A DNA stretch of 64,000 nucleotides from Desulfuromonas acetexigens. Lineage in GTDB: Bacteria; Desulfobacterota; Desulfuromonadia; Desulfuromonadales; Trichloromonadaceae. The stretch is from NCBI RefSeq assembly GCF_900111775.1, contig NZ_FOJJ01000023.1:1-64000 (forward strand), in the 5' to 3' direction. A program made the position numbers and the translations under genes. Every line of letters begins with the position of its first letter. Within the stretch, counting starts at the first letter, position 1. Below are positions 28,001 through 36,152 of this stretch, one piece after another. Below the pieces are notes generated by a model, which did no database searches, was not told the DNA's origin, and saw only the letters and a list, made by a program, of their open reading frames with translations.

Positions 28001-29785
28001 CTCGCCGTGCACACTGAAGAGGGCGAAGCTCTTGATGTGCAAAAGCCCCGTTGGCCCAGGCAGATCAAAATCGACCTCTTCGATGACCGACAGCCCGAGA
28101 TTTTGCAGAATCGGCATCAGATCGTTGAGATAACTGCGCTTTGAGCTGTAGAACTGCAAGCGGTAGTAGCGCTCCACCCCGGCGAAAGGCCCCCAGAGGT
28201 CGAAACTTTCGCCGCCGTCCCGCGCTACCCGATCGAGATGGAGAACATCGCGTTGAGCGAAGCGGGGATGCACCCGGTTGCGATAGGCTTCGTCGAAACT
28301 CTCGCCGAATTCCCGCCACAACCGCCGTCCTTCCGCCTCGCCGTGGGCCTTTTCGAGAAGCCGACGCAGGCGACCGGTCCAGGGGCGAAGCATGCGCGAC
28401 AGGCAGCGTTCGAGCATGGCCGGGTCGAAGTGAACGGGCTCATGACGGGGAAGGAGATGGGCGTGGTGGAGGGAGTGTTCGCTTGTGACCTGAACCAGGG
28501 AGATTTCCGCGGCGGGGGCGGAAAAAAACCGCCGCAAGTAGCGTTCCACCCGGGCCATGGTTTCCACCGAAAAACTCCCCCGGGGAAGAATGAGAAAGAG
28601 GGTCAATCCGGAAAGAGCCGGGGAAGCGGCGGCAATAATGCGCACCAGGGTATCCCGGGACATGGCGGCGACGGAACGAACGGCCGCCGCCAGATCCTTG
28701 GCGTCGAGAAAGAAAAGCTCCACCTTAGGGAAGGCATTGAAAATCTTGACGGCATTGCGATAGCCGTGACTTCCCCGCGAAAGCCCGGAAAGGTTCAGGG
28801 CTTCTTCTATGCGCCGGCGCAAGGCCGGAATCTTCCAGGCCGGTTCTCCCCGCACTTTTTCACTGAAGAGCCCGAAAAATTCGTGGACTTCACAAAGACC
28901 GCCGGCGCTCGTCTCAAGGCAGCCGATAGCAACCAGCTTTTCGGCGCGCAGCAAAGGACTGGCCACGGCGGTCGTCTCGACCGCGACCGGCTCCCCCGTC
29001 TCCAGTCGGCGGCGCATCCCGGCCCCGGCTTCAGCCGGCAGGGAAATGCCCAGCAGCCCTTCTTCCTGAAGTTCGAACGTCCAAGCGGTGGCATCGGCCT
29101 TCACCACCCGCCGCCGGCGATAGGCAAAGGGGAGAAAGTTGCCGTCGGCAAGCCACTGCCAGAAATCGTCGTGGCCGCCCGCTTCCGCCACCGACCGGGT
29201 GGCGGCGAGGCGTTGTTCCAGATCATCCCGCGCATGTTCCACAGCCAAGGCGGCACTCAAGGCCTGATGAATCGGGGGCACAAGCTCGGCGGCAATTTCG
29301 GGAAGGACCGCCAGTTCCGCGAGAATCAGCGACTCCCGGGGCGCGTCCTCGGCCTGAGCCCCCAAACGGAGCAACTGATTTTTTTCGCGCAGAGCGGGGA
29401 AACTAGGATGGCAGATCAGATGGAAGGGAATTTCCCTGCTCTTGAGCTGAACCAGCAGGGAATCGACCAGAAAGGGTGCATCGGGGGAGCTGCAAACGAG
29501 AAGTGGATGTCCCCCTTCGAGGTTGATGAGGAAGACGCCGACGCCCGTCCCCCGCGATTCGAGACAATCGACCAGTTGCGAAAGCCAATGAGCTAGGGTT
29601 TCGGGGGAGAGGGAGAGGAGGTAGGTGGGATGGATGCTTTGCCGAAAGAGCTGCCCCAGGTCGAGCGCCAAGGATCGGCGACGGTCATCGGACGCAGCGG
29701 AAAGTAGCGTCTCGACCCGGGCAAAAAGGTCATCGAGCTCGGCACGGGATGAAGAATCGGAATAGGTATCGGCAAAAACCGTCAT
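25067..29785 (-). CDS. large NAD-dependent glutamate dehydrogenase
   Basis: A 1572-residue enzyme of the 180-kDa class that converts glutamate to 2-oxoglutarate and ammonia with NAD. The N-terminal half is the long regulatory region with ACT-like parts. The catalytic core begins near residue 800, with RGGIRWSDRPDDFRTEV and the glutamate-binding VGSKGGFVVK. GIGDMSGDVFGNGML and the C-terminal helical domain follow. The length is right for the class and no break is seen. It is monocistronic: the pan leader lies downstream and a prolyl isomerase gene upstream. Confidence 0.93.
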   Translation of the reverse strand: MTVFADTYSDSSSRAELDDLFARVETLLSAASDDRRRSLALDLGQLFRQSIHPTYLLSLSPETLAHWLSQLVDCLESRGTGVGVFLINLEGGHPLLVCSSPDAPFLVDSLLVQLKSREIPFHLICHPSFPALREKNQLLRLGAQAEDAPRESLILAELAVLPEIAAELVPPIHQALSAALAVEHARDDLEQRLAATRSVAEAGGHDDFWQWLADGNFLPFAYRRRRVVKADATAWTFELQEEGLLGISLPAEAGAGMRRRLETGEPVAVETTAVASPLLRAEKLVAIGCLETSAGGLCEVHEFFGLFSEKVRGEPAWKIPALRRRIEEALNLSGLSRGSHGYRNAVKIFNAFPKVELFFLDAKDLAAAVRSVAAMSRDTLVRIIAAASPALSGLTLFLILPRGSFSVETMARVERYLRRFFSAPAAEISLVQVTSEHSLHHAHLLPRHEPVHFDPAMLERCLSRMLRPWTGRLRRLLEKAHGEAEGRRLWREFGESFDEAYRNRVHPRFAQRDVLHLDRVARDGGESFDLWGPFAGVERYYRLQFYSSKRSYLNDLMPILQNLGLSVIEEVDFDLPGPTGLLHIKSFALFSVHGELADRREALLEALSALRRGELENDYLNQLLIPTGLSWKEIDIFRAYRNYFFQLGTPFSKKRVAYALINNAAVALLLYRYFEGRFKEDAAWQDFSVREEQVLSPLRQEIVDALREVSDVNEDQILRTLFNLIDSTVRSNFFVRRNSDDYLLSFKINALGIIDMPAPRPMFEIYVHSAAMEGIHLRGGRVARGGIRWSDRPDDFRTEVLGLMKTQMAKNALIVPVGSKGGFVVKTPYRDREEGMALAKAAYQTLIRGLLDLTDNRVGDQIVRPEGIVAYDAEDPYLVVAADKGTAHLPDTANELSQGYGFWLDDAFASGGSRGYSHKALGITARGAWESVKRHFRELGQDTQSEPFTVVGIGDMSGDVFGNGMLLSRHIRLQAAFDHRHIFLDPDPDPEPSFGERRRLFQLPRSSWDDYDRALISPGGGVYPRAAKEIPLSPEVRAWLGVRHETIDPDGLIRLLLTAEVDLLWNGGIGTYVKANSEKNEEVGDRTNDKVRVDGRQLRARVVGEGGNLGFTQRGRIEYALAGGRINTDAVDNSGGVDCSDHEVNLKIFMQHLLGQGVIAGQDARDALLRELTDEVCDAVLADNYGQSLCLSLDQRRCLREVEPHLEHCERLARAGLMDRRGEYLPSEKELLARDPRVFTRPELAILMAYGKMQIYQYLLEADLVASPDVRALYLPSYFPKVLHDRYGEHLFDHPLAAEITATAITNYLVDRGGSSLINSLCDRHGLSQVVVTASWLGFDRVIDGETLRQAVHALDNRMPADRQLELLLSLEDTLVAFCDWALAHDLELAPHSSRVASLREQLAAFEKVLGGLLPEEEWQRCKNVAQAVEEQGMSAELARRFSLLGALRDFLPVVMLNEEAGGELYATARAFLDLRRLLGLDELARLARTVPLRDQWDRQALRAVTSAFERVGFRLARLVLEEYSGNPEACLAARRRELNGFQRLRESLRGMTLVNYHPLLIVAEAAEDLLP

Positions 29786-29903
29786 GACGCCCTCCTGGCG
29801 AGTGGGATGAAAACTCGTCCTTCAAGGTTAGCACCTGACGGGCAATCAGACTAGGCCTTAACCTGCTGACGAAAAACGGGGTTTGCGGCAATCGCGGCAA
29901 ATC

Positions 29904-30782
29904 CTAAGAGCAAAATTCGATCTTCGCCCGCCCACGCAACTCGGCCACAAACTGCTCCAGATGGCGCGCTGCCTGCTGTTCGAGGAGATAGCGGCGGATC
30001 TTCGGCGTTGCTTCGGCCAGATCGAGGGCGCGGACGTCCTTGCGCTCAAGCACCTTGATCAGATGCAGGCCGAAGGGGGTTTCGACCACCTCCCCCACCT
30101 CACCGACCGGTTGGCTGAAGGCGGCATCGGAAAAGGGCTGGACCATCTCCCCCCGACGGAAATAGCCGAGATCACCGCCCCGGGCGGCGCTCGGGCAGTC
30201 GGATGCTTCCTCGGCGAGAGCGGCGAAATCCTCGCTGCAACTGCGCTCGCGCAAGGCTTCGAGGGCGCGCCGGGTCTCTTCCTTATTGCCATCACGGACC
30301 TTCAGCAGGATGTGGCAGGCGCGCGCCCGGGCCGGTTCCCGCATCTGTTCGGCGTATTCCTGGTAAAAAGCCGCGATCGCTGCCTCGTCCGGCTCGGGCA
30401 GGGCTTCCGTTTCCTGGGCGGTGAGCAGATTGACGGTGAGATCCTGGCGGATCATGCGCTGATAATCCCCCAGGTCGATCCCCGCCTTGGCCAGGGTTCC
30501 GACGAATTCTTCAGGGGAAGGAAAGTTCGCCATCAGCCTCTGAACTTCCGCCGCCACCGCCTCGGCCGACGCCACCAGCCCTCGGGCCAGGGCTTCCTGA
30601 TAAAGGAGCTCGCGCGCCAGAAGTTTTTCCAGGGCCAAGGCTTCGACCTTGGCCAGTTCATCGGCATCCAGATGCTCTTTGGTTTTGCGGTGCAGTTCCA
30701 TGGCATAGCCCTGCACGGCATTGACGAAATCCTTGTGGGAAATGGGGCTGCCGTTGACGCGGGCACGAATCGGTTCAGTCAC
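29904..30782 (-). CDS. PpiC-type (parvulin) peptidylprolyl isomerase
   Basis: A 292-residue protein with an N-terminal SurA/trigger-like helical region and a parvulin domain. The domain shows ARACHILLKV, then FAALAEEASDCPSAARGGDLGYF and VGEVVETPFGLHLIKV. There is no signal peptide, so it is probably cytoplasmic, resembling NifM-like forms. It speeds prolyl cis-trans isomerisation in client proteins. The client is not indicated by the neighbours (rsmA upstream, gdh downstream). Confidence 0.85.
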   Translation of the reverse strand: MTEPIRARVNGSPISHKDFVNAVQGYAMELHRKTKEHLDADELAKVEALALEKLLARELLYQEALARGLVASAEAVAAEVQRLMANFPSPEEFVGTLAKAGIDLGDYQRMIRQDLTVNLLTAQETEALPEPDEAAIAAFYQEYAEQMREPARARACHILLKVRDGNKEETRRALEALRERSCSEDFAALAEEASDCPSAARGGDLGYFRRGEMVQPFSDAAFSQPVGEVGEVVETPFGLHLIKVLERKDVRALDLAEATPKIRRYLLEQQAARHLEQFVAELRGRAKIEFCS

Positions 30783-30809
30783 AGATCAAAACTCCTTGCG
30801 GGGAAGATA

Positions 30810-31604
30810 TCAGACGGAAGGTTGTCGCAGCAGTTCGGCCAGGTGGGCGAACTCGGTCAGATCGAGGGTTTCGCCGCGGCGACCGGGGTCGATCCCGGCC
30901 TCGGCGAGGCGCGCCTCGAAGCCGGGAAAGCCCAGACCGGAAGCGGTCAGGGTATTGCGCAGGGTCTTGCGCCGCTGGGCGAAGGCCGCTTTCACCACCC
31001 GGCGGAAGAATGGTTCGTCGGCGACAAGCACCCGCGCTTCGGCGAGGGGGTCGAAGGCCAGTACCACCGAGGTCACCTTGGGCGGGGGATGAAAGGCTCC
31101 GGGGGGAACCGTCACCACCCGTCGCACATCGAACCAGAGTTTGCAGAAGACCGAGAGGATGCCGTAATCTCTTGTGCCTGGGGAAGCGGCGATGCGGTCG
31201 CCGACCTCTTTCTGGAACATGAGCACGGCGCGGGAGAAGAGTTGGCGATGATCGAGCAACTTGAAGAGAATCTGGCTGGAGATGTTGTAGGGGAGATTGG
31301 CGACCAGCTTGAACGGCCCCGGGCCGAGCAGTTCTGGCCAGTCGAAGCGCAGAGCATCCCCCTCATGAATGATGAGATGAGCGGCCTGGCGCCCCTCCAG
31401 CGCGGCGATGAGATCCCGGTCGAGTTCCATCACCTGCAGTCGCTCGACCAGGGGGAGCATCCGGTCGGTCAGCGCGCCCATCCCTGGACCGATCTCCAGC
31501 ACCTGATCCGTGGGACCCAGCTCGGCCGCCGCGAGAATGCGGTCGATGACCGAATGATCGCGCAGGAAATTCTGACCGAAACGTTTTTTGGGGCGATGTT
31601 CCAT
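30810..31604 (-). CDS. rsmA: 16S rRNA dimethyladenosine transferase
   Basis: A 264-residue SAM-dependent methyltransferase (KsgA) that dimethylates two adjacent adenosines near the 3' end of 16S rRNA. Motifs are KRFGQNFL at the N-terminus, LEIGPGMGALT (SAM binding), LVANLPYNISS (catalytic NLPY) and FHPPPKVTSVV. The ATG at 31604 begins the conserved KKRFGQNFL region; a longer upstream frame overlaps the DUF2062 gene and is not supported. Confidence 0.95.
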   Translation of the reverse strand: MEHRPKKRFGQNFLRDHSVIDRILAAAELGPTDQVLEIGPGMGALTDRMLPLVERLQVMELDRDLIAALEGRQAAHLIIHEGDALRFDWPELLGPGPFKLVANLPYNISSQILFKLLDHRQLFSRAVLMFQKEVGDRIAASPGTRDYGILSVFCKLWFDVRRVVTVPPGAFHPPPKVTSVVLAFDPLAEARVLVADEPFFRRVVKAAFAQRRKTLRNTLTASGLGFPGFEARLAEAGIDPGRRGETLDLTEFAHLAELLRQPSV

Positions 31605-31636
31605 CTGTGAACTTTCCGGGGGCTCTCCAGAGCGGA

Positions 31637-32137
31637 TCAATCCCCCTTGCGCCGGTGGATGTGCAATCCCCGGGGACGGGGCCAGCGGGGGATTTTCCAG
31701 GCCTTGAAAAGCGGCACTGCCCGCAGGGTCAGAGCATAGGCGAGGGCGCCGCAGGCTATGCCGAAAATCAGACTCCCCAGACATAAGGGGAGCAGTACCT
31801 CGCCCCCCATCGCTTTTAACGACTCGAACGTGAGCTCTGGCAGCCGTGCCCGAGGCAAATCGAGCAGCAGGCGGCCCGACTCGTATTGCAAACCATAGAT
31901 GATCGGCGCCGTCACCGGGTTGGTGATCCAGACGCCGAGGGCTGCCGCCAGTTTGTTTTCCTTGAGCAGAAAGGCGAAGAAGATGGCGATGGGCATCTGC
32001 AACCCGAAGGTCGGGGTCATGCCGATGAAAATCCCCAGGGCCACCCCCTTGGCGATCTCGTCGGGAGAACCGCGCAGACGGATGAATTTAACCAGGTTGA
32101 GCTTCAGTTGCCGGATAAAACCGAAACGTCGCCACAT
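31637..32137 (-). CDS. DUF2062 membrane protein
   Basis: A 166-residue membrane protein with the DUF2062 pattern: SPDEIAKGVALGIFIGMTPTFGLQ, then WITNPVTAPIIYGLQYESG. It has two to three hydrophobic segments. The function of the family is not established; members sit in the inner membrane. It lies between tsaD and rsmA and may be co-transcribed with them. Confidence 0.85.
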   Translation of the reverse strand: MWRRFGFIRQLKLNLVKFIRLRGSPDEIAKGVALGIFIGMTPTFGLQMPIAIFFAFLLKENKLAAALGVWITNPVTAPIIYGLQYESGRLLLDLPRARLPELTFESLKAMGGEVLLPLCLGSLIFGIACGALAYALTLRAVPLFKAWKIPRWPRPRGLHIHRRKGD

Positions 32138-32166
32138 ACGCTCTCTTCACCCGCCCCCCGAAACAG

Positions 32167-33180
32167 TCAACGACCGGCCCGGTCGAGGGGCCAGCTCGCC
32201 AGGGCGTTCAGAGCGAAACCGTCCCGCTCTCCGGCGCTGAGGTAAGAATCCCCGGCGACGGCGAGCATGGCGGCATTGTCCGCGCAAAGGAGCGGCGAGG
32301 GGAAAACCACGGTTTTGCCCTTGGCCGCGCAGGCCGCCCCCATCGCTTGACGTAAGCCGCTGTTGCAGGCTACACCCCCGGCGACGACGATCCGTTCCAG
32401 ATTTTGTTCCTCGGCGGCGCGCAGGGTCTTTTTCACCAGCACCTCCACCACCGCCGCCTGAAAACTGGCGGCCAGGTCGCGCAGGTCCTGGCCCGCCGGC
32501 AGCTCGGACTGGGCGCGCACATGATTGAGCACCGCCGTCTTGATGCCGCTGAAACTGAAGTCGAGCTGATGTTTATGCAGCATCGGCCGGGGAAAATCGA
32601 TGGCCTTGGGGTTCCCCTCGGCGGCCAAGCGATCGATGACCGCCCCCCCGGGATAACCGAGACCGAGGAGCTTGGCGACCTTGTCGAAGGCCTCGCCGGC
32701 GGCGTCGTCGAGGGTGCGTCCGAGAATCCGATAACGGCCGACACCGTCGACCCGGTAGAGATGGGTATGCCCGCCGGAGACGGCCAGGGCGAGATAGGGA
32801 AAGGGCACCGCCTGCTCCAACTGCGGCGCCAGGATGTGCCCTTCGATGTGATGGACCCCGACCAGGGGGAGGTTGCGGGCCATGGCGACCGCCTTGGCGA
32901 AGGAGAGTCCAACGAGCAGGGCGCCGACCAGCCCCGGCCCGCGCGTCACCACCAGCCCCTCGATCTCGGCAAGAGTCACCGAGGCCCGCTCCAGCGCCTC
33001 TTCAACGACCACGGAGATCGCCTCCAGATGTTTGCGCGAGGCGATCTCGGGCACCACGCCGCCATAGCGGGCATGAACATCCACCTGGGAGGCGATGACA
33101 TTGGACAGGGCATGACGACCGTCGCGCACCACGGCAGCGGCGGTTTCATCACAGGAAGATTCGATGGCAAGTAGAAGCAT
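32167..33180 (-). CDS. tsaD: tRNA N6-threonylcarbamoyladenosine transferase
   Basis: A 337-residue ASKHA-fold enzyme that transfers threonylcarbamoyl to A37 of tRNAs reading ANN codons, working with TsaB and TsaE. Landmarks are AIESSCDETAAAVV, VVPEIASRKHLEAI, the metal-binding HHIEGHILA, and SGGHTHLY. The C-terminal VAGGVACNSGLR is present. The length and start are normal. Confidence 0.96.
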   Translation of the reverse strand: MLLLAIESSCDETAAAVVRDGRHALSNVIASQVDVHARYGGVVPEIASRKHLEAISVVVEEALERASVTLAEIEGLVVTRGPGLVGALLVGLSFAKAVAMARNLPLVGVHHIEGHILAPQLEQAVPFPYLALAVSGGHTHLYRVDGVGRYRILGRTLDDAAGEAFDKVAKLLGLGYPGGAVIDRLAAEGNPKAIDFPRPMLHKHQLDFSFSGIKTAVLNHVRAQSELPAGQDLRDLAASFQAAVVEVLVKKTLRAAEEQNLERIVVAGGVACNSGLRQAMGAACAAKGKTVVFPSPLLCADNAAMLAVAGDSYLSAGERDGFALNALASWPLDRAGR

Positions 33181-33183
33181 ATA

Positions 33184-33257
33184 AAATCAGTGAGGAGTGA
33201 GAAGTGAGGAGTGACGAGCACAAACTTTGTAACTCGTCACTCCTCACTGATCACTGT
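33184..33257. repeat. inverted repeat of GTGAGGAGTGA units
   Basis: AGTGAGGAGTGACGAG on one side and CTCGTCACTCCTCACT on the other form a 16-bp perfect stem around a 14-base loop, flanked by further GTGAGAAGTGA units. It fills the gap between phoH and tsaD. There is no T run, so it is a palindromic intergenic repeat rather than a typical terminator. Confidence 0.7.
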
Positions 33258-33259
33258 TC

Positions 33260-34579
33260 CTAAAGAAGATTTGCCGCCAGTTCGGCCAGGGACGACCGTT
33301 CCCCCTTGGTCAGGGTGACATGGCCGGCGAGGGCTTGGCCTTTAAACTTCTCGACAGTATAAGTCAGGCCGTTGCTCGAGGCGTCGACGTAGGGGTTGTC
33401 GATCTGGTAGGGGTCGCCGGTGAGGACGATCTTGGTCCCCTCCCCCGCCCGGGTGATGATGGTCTTCACCTCGTGGGGGGTGAGGTTCTGCGCCTCGTCG
33501 ACGATCATGTACTGCTTCGGAATGGAGCGGCCGCGGATGTAGGTCAACGGCTCGATTTCAAGGATGCCCATATCGACCAGCTCCTTGTAGCCGCGTTTAT
33601 GTTTGCCGCCGCGCTCTTCCACCGCGCCGAGGAGCAATTCGACATTGTCGAAAATCGGCTGCATCCAGGGCGCCAATTTCTCTTCCACATCCCCAGGGAG
33701 AAAGCCGAGATCGCGCCCCATGGGAAAGACCGGACGGGAGACGAGCAGCCGGCTGAACTGCCCCTGATCCGCCACCATGGTCAGACCGGCGGCAATGGCG
33801 AGCAGGGTTTTGCCGGTACCGGCCTTGCCGACCAGAGTCACAAGCTGGATATTTTCATCGAGGAGCAGACTGAAAGCGAACTGCTGCTCTCGGTTGCGGG
33901 GGTGAATCCCCCAGAGACCTTCCTTGGGCACCTTGATCAGCGGATTGACCCGCCCCATGGAATGATTGTAGCGGCCGATGGCGGTGTGCGACGGATTGCC
34001 CGCCTCAACCAGGGTGATGCACTGATTGGGGTAGAAATCCCCTTCCAGGGGGAGATAGCCCTGGCCGTAGAAGCGGTCTACCTCATCCTTGCTCAGCTCG
34101 ACCTCGGCCGTTCCTGAATAAAGATCATCGATGGAAACCTTGTCCGACTCGTAATCGGCGGCGGCCAGCCCCACGGCATCAGCCTTGATGCGCAGGTTGG
34201 TGTCCTTGGTAACGAAGATCACCGGGCAGGAGCAGGTCTTCTTCAGTTCCAGGGCCACGGCCAGAATCCGGTTATCCCCCCGATCGACCTGTAGCTCGGG
34301 CGGGAGCCCTTTCATGGTCGCCTCGGTATAAAGCTGCACTTTGAGTACCCCCCCCTTTTCCAGGGGCACCCCTTCGATCAGCTTGCTGGTAGCGCGAAAG
34401 CCGTCGAGAATGCGCGAAATCTGACGGGCGTTGCGCCCCTTCTCGTTCATATCCTTTTTGAAGCGGTCGATTTCTTCGATGACGGTGATGGGGATCACCA
34501 GATCGTTGTCCTCGAAGCGAAAGATGGCCTGGGGATCATGCAGCAAGACATTGGTATCAAGAACATAGGTCTTTTTCAT
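33260..34579 (-). CDS. PhoH-family ATPase with N-terminal PIN domain
   Basis: A 439-residue protein. The PIN nuclease domain opens with YVLDTNVLLHDPQAIF, including the first catalytic Asp; a PhoH ATPase domain follows with LVGKAGTGKTLLAIAAG (Walker A) and YMIVDEAQNLTPHEVKTI (Walker B). It is a putative RNA-processing ATPase and nuclease. The ATG at 34579 was chosen because it begins the PIN domain and follows GAAGGG. tsaD is downstream across a repeat. Confidence 0.9.
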   Translation of the reverse strand: MKKTYVLDTNVLLHDPQAIFRFEDNDLVIPITVIEEIDRFKKDMNEKGRNARQISRILDGFRATSKLIEGVPLEKGGVLKVQLYTEATMKGLPPELQVDRGDNRILAVALELKKTCSCPVIFVTKDTNLRIKADAVGLAAADYESDKVSIDDLYSGTAEVELSKDEVDRFYGQGYLPLEGDFYPNQCITLVEAGNPSHTAIGRYNHSMGRVNPLIKVPKEGLWGIHPRNREQQFAFSLLLDENIQLVTLVGKAGTGKTLLAIAAGLTMVADQGQFSRLLVSRPVFPMGRDLGFLPGDVEEKLAPWMQPIFDNVELLLGAVEERGGKHKRGYKELVDMGILEIEPLTYIRGRSIPKQYMIVDEAQNLTPHEVKTIITRAGEGTKIVLTGDPYQIDNPYVDASSNGLTYTVEKFKGQALAGHVTLTKGERSSLAELAANLL

Positions 34580-34621
34580 GGGGTCCCTTCGGAAGCGAGT
34601 GGGCGACAAATTCCGTCCCGG

Positions 34622-34897
34622 TTAGCGTTCGTATTCAAGGACGTCGAGTCCCTCGGAAGTGGCGAGAATCTTGACGTGCACGGGGATATCCTTGCCGGGG
34701 ACGTTGCGCCGGCTGTCCATAATTACTTCCCCCTCCTTGTTGAGAGCGTTGACGATCTCCTCGGGGGATTCCTTGATCACATAGTTACGGTAGATCTGGG
34801 TCTTCATCAGCTCGGCGCGGGTGACCGGGACTTCCGGAGGAAGAGAACAGGCCGCCGTTACAGAAATGAGGAGCGCGATCACCAACCAGCATTTCAT
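34622..34897 (-). CDS. small putative lipoprotein
   Basis: A 91-residue protein. Residues 1-20 are a signal peptide ending in a lipobox-like VTAAC, so it should be lipid-anchored. The mature part (TRAELMKTQIYRNYVIKESPEEIVNALNKEG, then PVHVKILA) is compact, acidic and basic in turn, with no recognised domain. AAAGGTG precedes the ATG. It lies between phoH and the cysteine desulfurase-like gene. The ribosome site and signal peptide support it as real. Confidence 0.65.
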   Translation of the reverse strand: MKCWLVIALLISVTAACSLPPEVPVTRAELMKTQIYRNYVIKESPEEIVNALNKEGEVIMDSRRNVPGKDIPVHVKILATSEGLDVLEYER

Positions 34898-34919
34898 TCG
34901 TAACACCTTTCTCTTCGAA

Positions 34920-36083
34920 TCAGGCGCCGCCCTCGGCGGCGATCCGCCCCGGCAACTCAGCCAAGGCAGCCAGCAGAGCATCGATCTCTTCGGCCGTGGT
35001 GAAATAGCCGGGGCTGACCCGGACCGTCCCCCGGGGGTGGGTGCCCAGGGTGCGATGGGCGTCGGGGGCGCAATGGAGCCCAACCCGGCAGACGATGTCG
35101 TAGGCATGGTCGAGCCAGAACCCCACCTGCGCCGGATCGATGCCGTCCAGAGTAATGGAACAGGCGCCGCCGTGCCGGTCGAGATCGCTCGGGCCATGGA
35201 CCCTTATCTGCGGCATGCGACCAAGGCCGTCGAGCAACCGCTGCAGCAACGCCTTTTCATGGGTGCGTATCCGTTCCAGGCCCGTCTCGCGGAGGAAGTC
35301 AACCGCCGCTTTGAGTCCGGCGATGCCCGGGGTGTTGCGGGTTCCCGCCTCGTAGCGTTCGGGCATTTCCTCGGGCATGCCGTCAGCATTGGAATGACCG
35401 CCGGTACCGCCGTGAATCAGAGGGTTCAGATGCAGCCCGGAGCGGACATAGAGAAAGCCGGTTCCTTGCGGACCCATCAGACTTTTGTGGCCGGGAACCG
35501 CGAGCAGATCGGCGCCGAGTTGATCCACGTGAATCGGAAAGGCGCCGGCGCTCTGCGCCGCATCGAGGAGGAAGAGGATGCCCCGTTCACGGCACCAGGG
35601 CCCGATCTCCTCCACCGGCTGCAAGGTCCCGCTGACGTTGGAGCAGTGGGAGAGCACCACCAACCGCGTCGGCACGCGGCAGGCATCGCGCACCGCCTGC
35701 GGATCGACGAAACCCTGGCGATCCCCTTGCACCTGAACCACCTCCACCCCCCGTTCGCGCAACACTCGCAAGGGGCGCATCACCGCGTTGTGCTCCATGG
35801 TCGAGGTCACCACCCGATCGCCGGCCTGAAGGAGGCCGAAAAGAGCCAGGTTGATCGCTTCGGTAGCATTGGTGGTAAAGGCGATGCGCGAACTGTCGGC
35901 GATACCGAAAAAGTCGGCGAGGGACTCACGCGCCTCGAAAACCAGGCGTCCGGCTTCCAGTCCCATGGCATGGCCACCGCGGCCGGGGTTGGCCCCCACC
36001 TGTCGCAAAGCCTGATCCATGGCGCGGTAAACCGCTTCGGGCTTGGGATGACTGGTGGCGGCGTTGTCGAGATAAATGCTCAT
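34920..36083 (-). CDS. cysteine desulfurase-like class V aminotransferase
   Basis: A 387-residue PLP enzyme. It has YLDNAATSHPKP at the N-terminus, TTNATEAINLAL, the aspartate in LLDAAQSAGAFP, the PLP lysine in AVPGHKSLMGPQG, and VCRVGLHCAPDAH with the active-site loop Cys. It fits the subfamily found with selenium-dependent molybdenum hydroxylases (TIGR01977, from memory) rather than IscS. It could supply sulfur or selenium from cysteine or selenocysteine. It follows the SPASM protein gene by 69 bp, so a function in the same system is likely. Confidence 0.85.
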   Translation of the reverse strand: MSIYLDNAATSHPKPEAVYRAMDQALRQVGANPGRGGHAMGLEAGRLVFEARESLADFFGIADSSRIAFTTNATEAINLALFGLLQAGDRVVTSTMEHNAVMRPLRVLRERGVEVVQVQGDRQGFVDPQAVRDACRVPTRLVVLSHCSNVSGTLQPVEEIGPWCRERGILFLLDAAQSAGAFPIHVDQLGADLLAVPGHKSLMGPQGTGFLYVRSGLHLNPLIHGGTGGHSNADGMPEEMPERYEAGTRNTPGIAGLKAAVDFLRETGLERIRTHEKALLQRLLDGLGRMPQIRVHGPSDLDRHGGACSITLDGIDPAQVGFWLDHAYDIVCRVGLHCAPDAHRTLGTHPRGTVRVSPGYFTTAEEIDALLAALAELPGRIAAEGGA

Positions 36084-36152
36084 GGGAATTTCGAGAATAT
36101 CAGATTAAGAGGATGAAGAGCAACGGGAACCATCGCAGGGAAAGCTCTTTCT

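Noticed and set aside
25694-28144. An 816-codon open frame opposite the glutamate dehydrogenase
   Set aside because: Antisense shadow; the opposite strand carries clear catalytic motifs.
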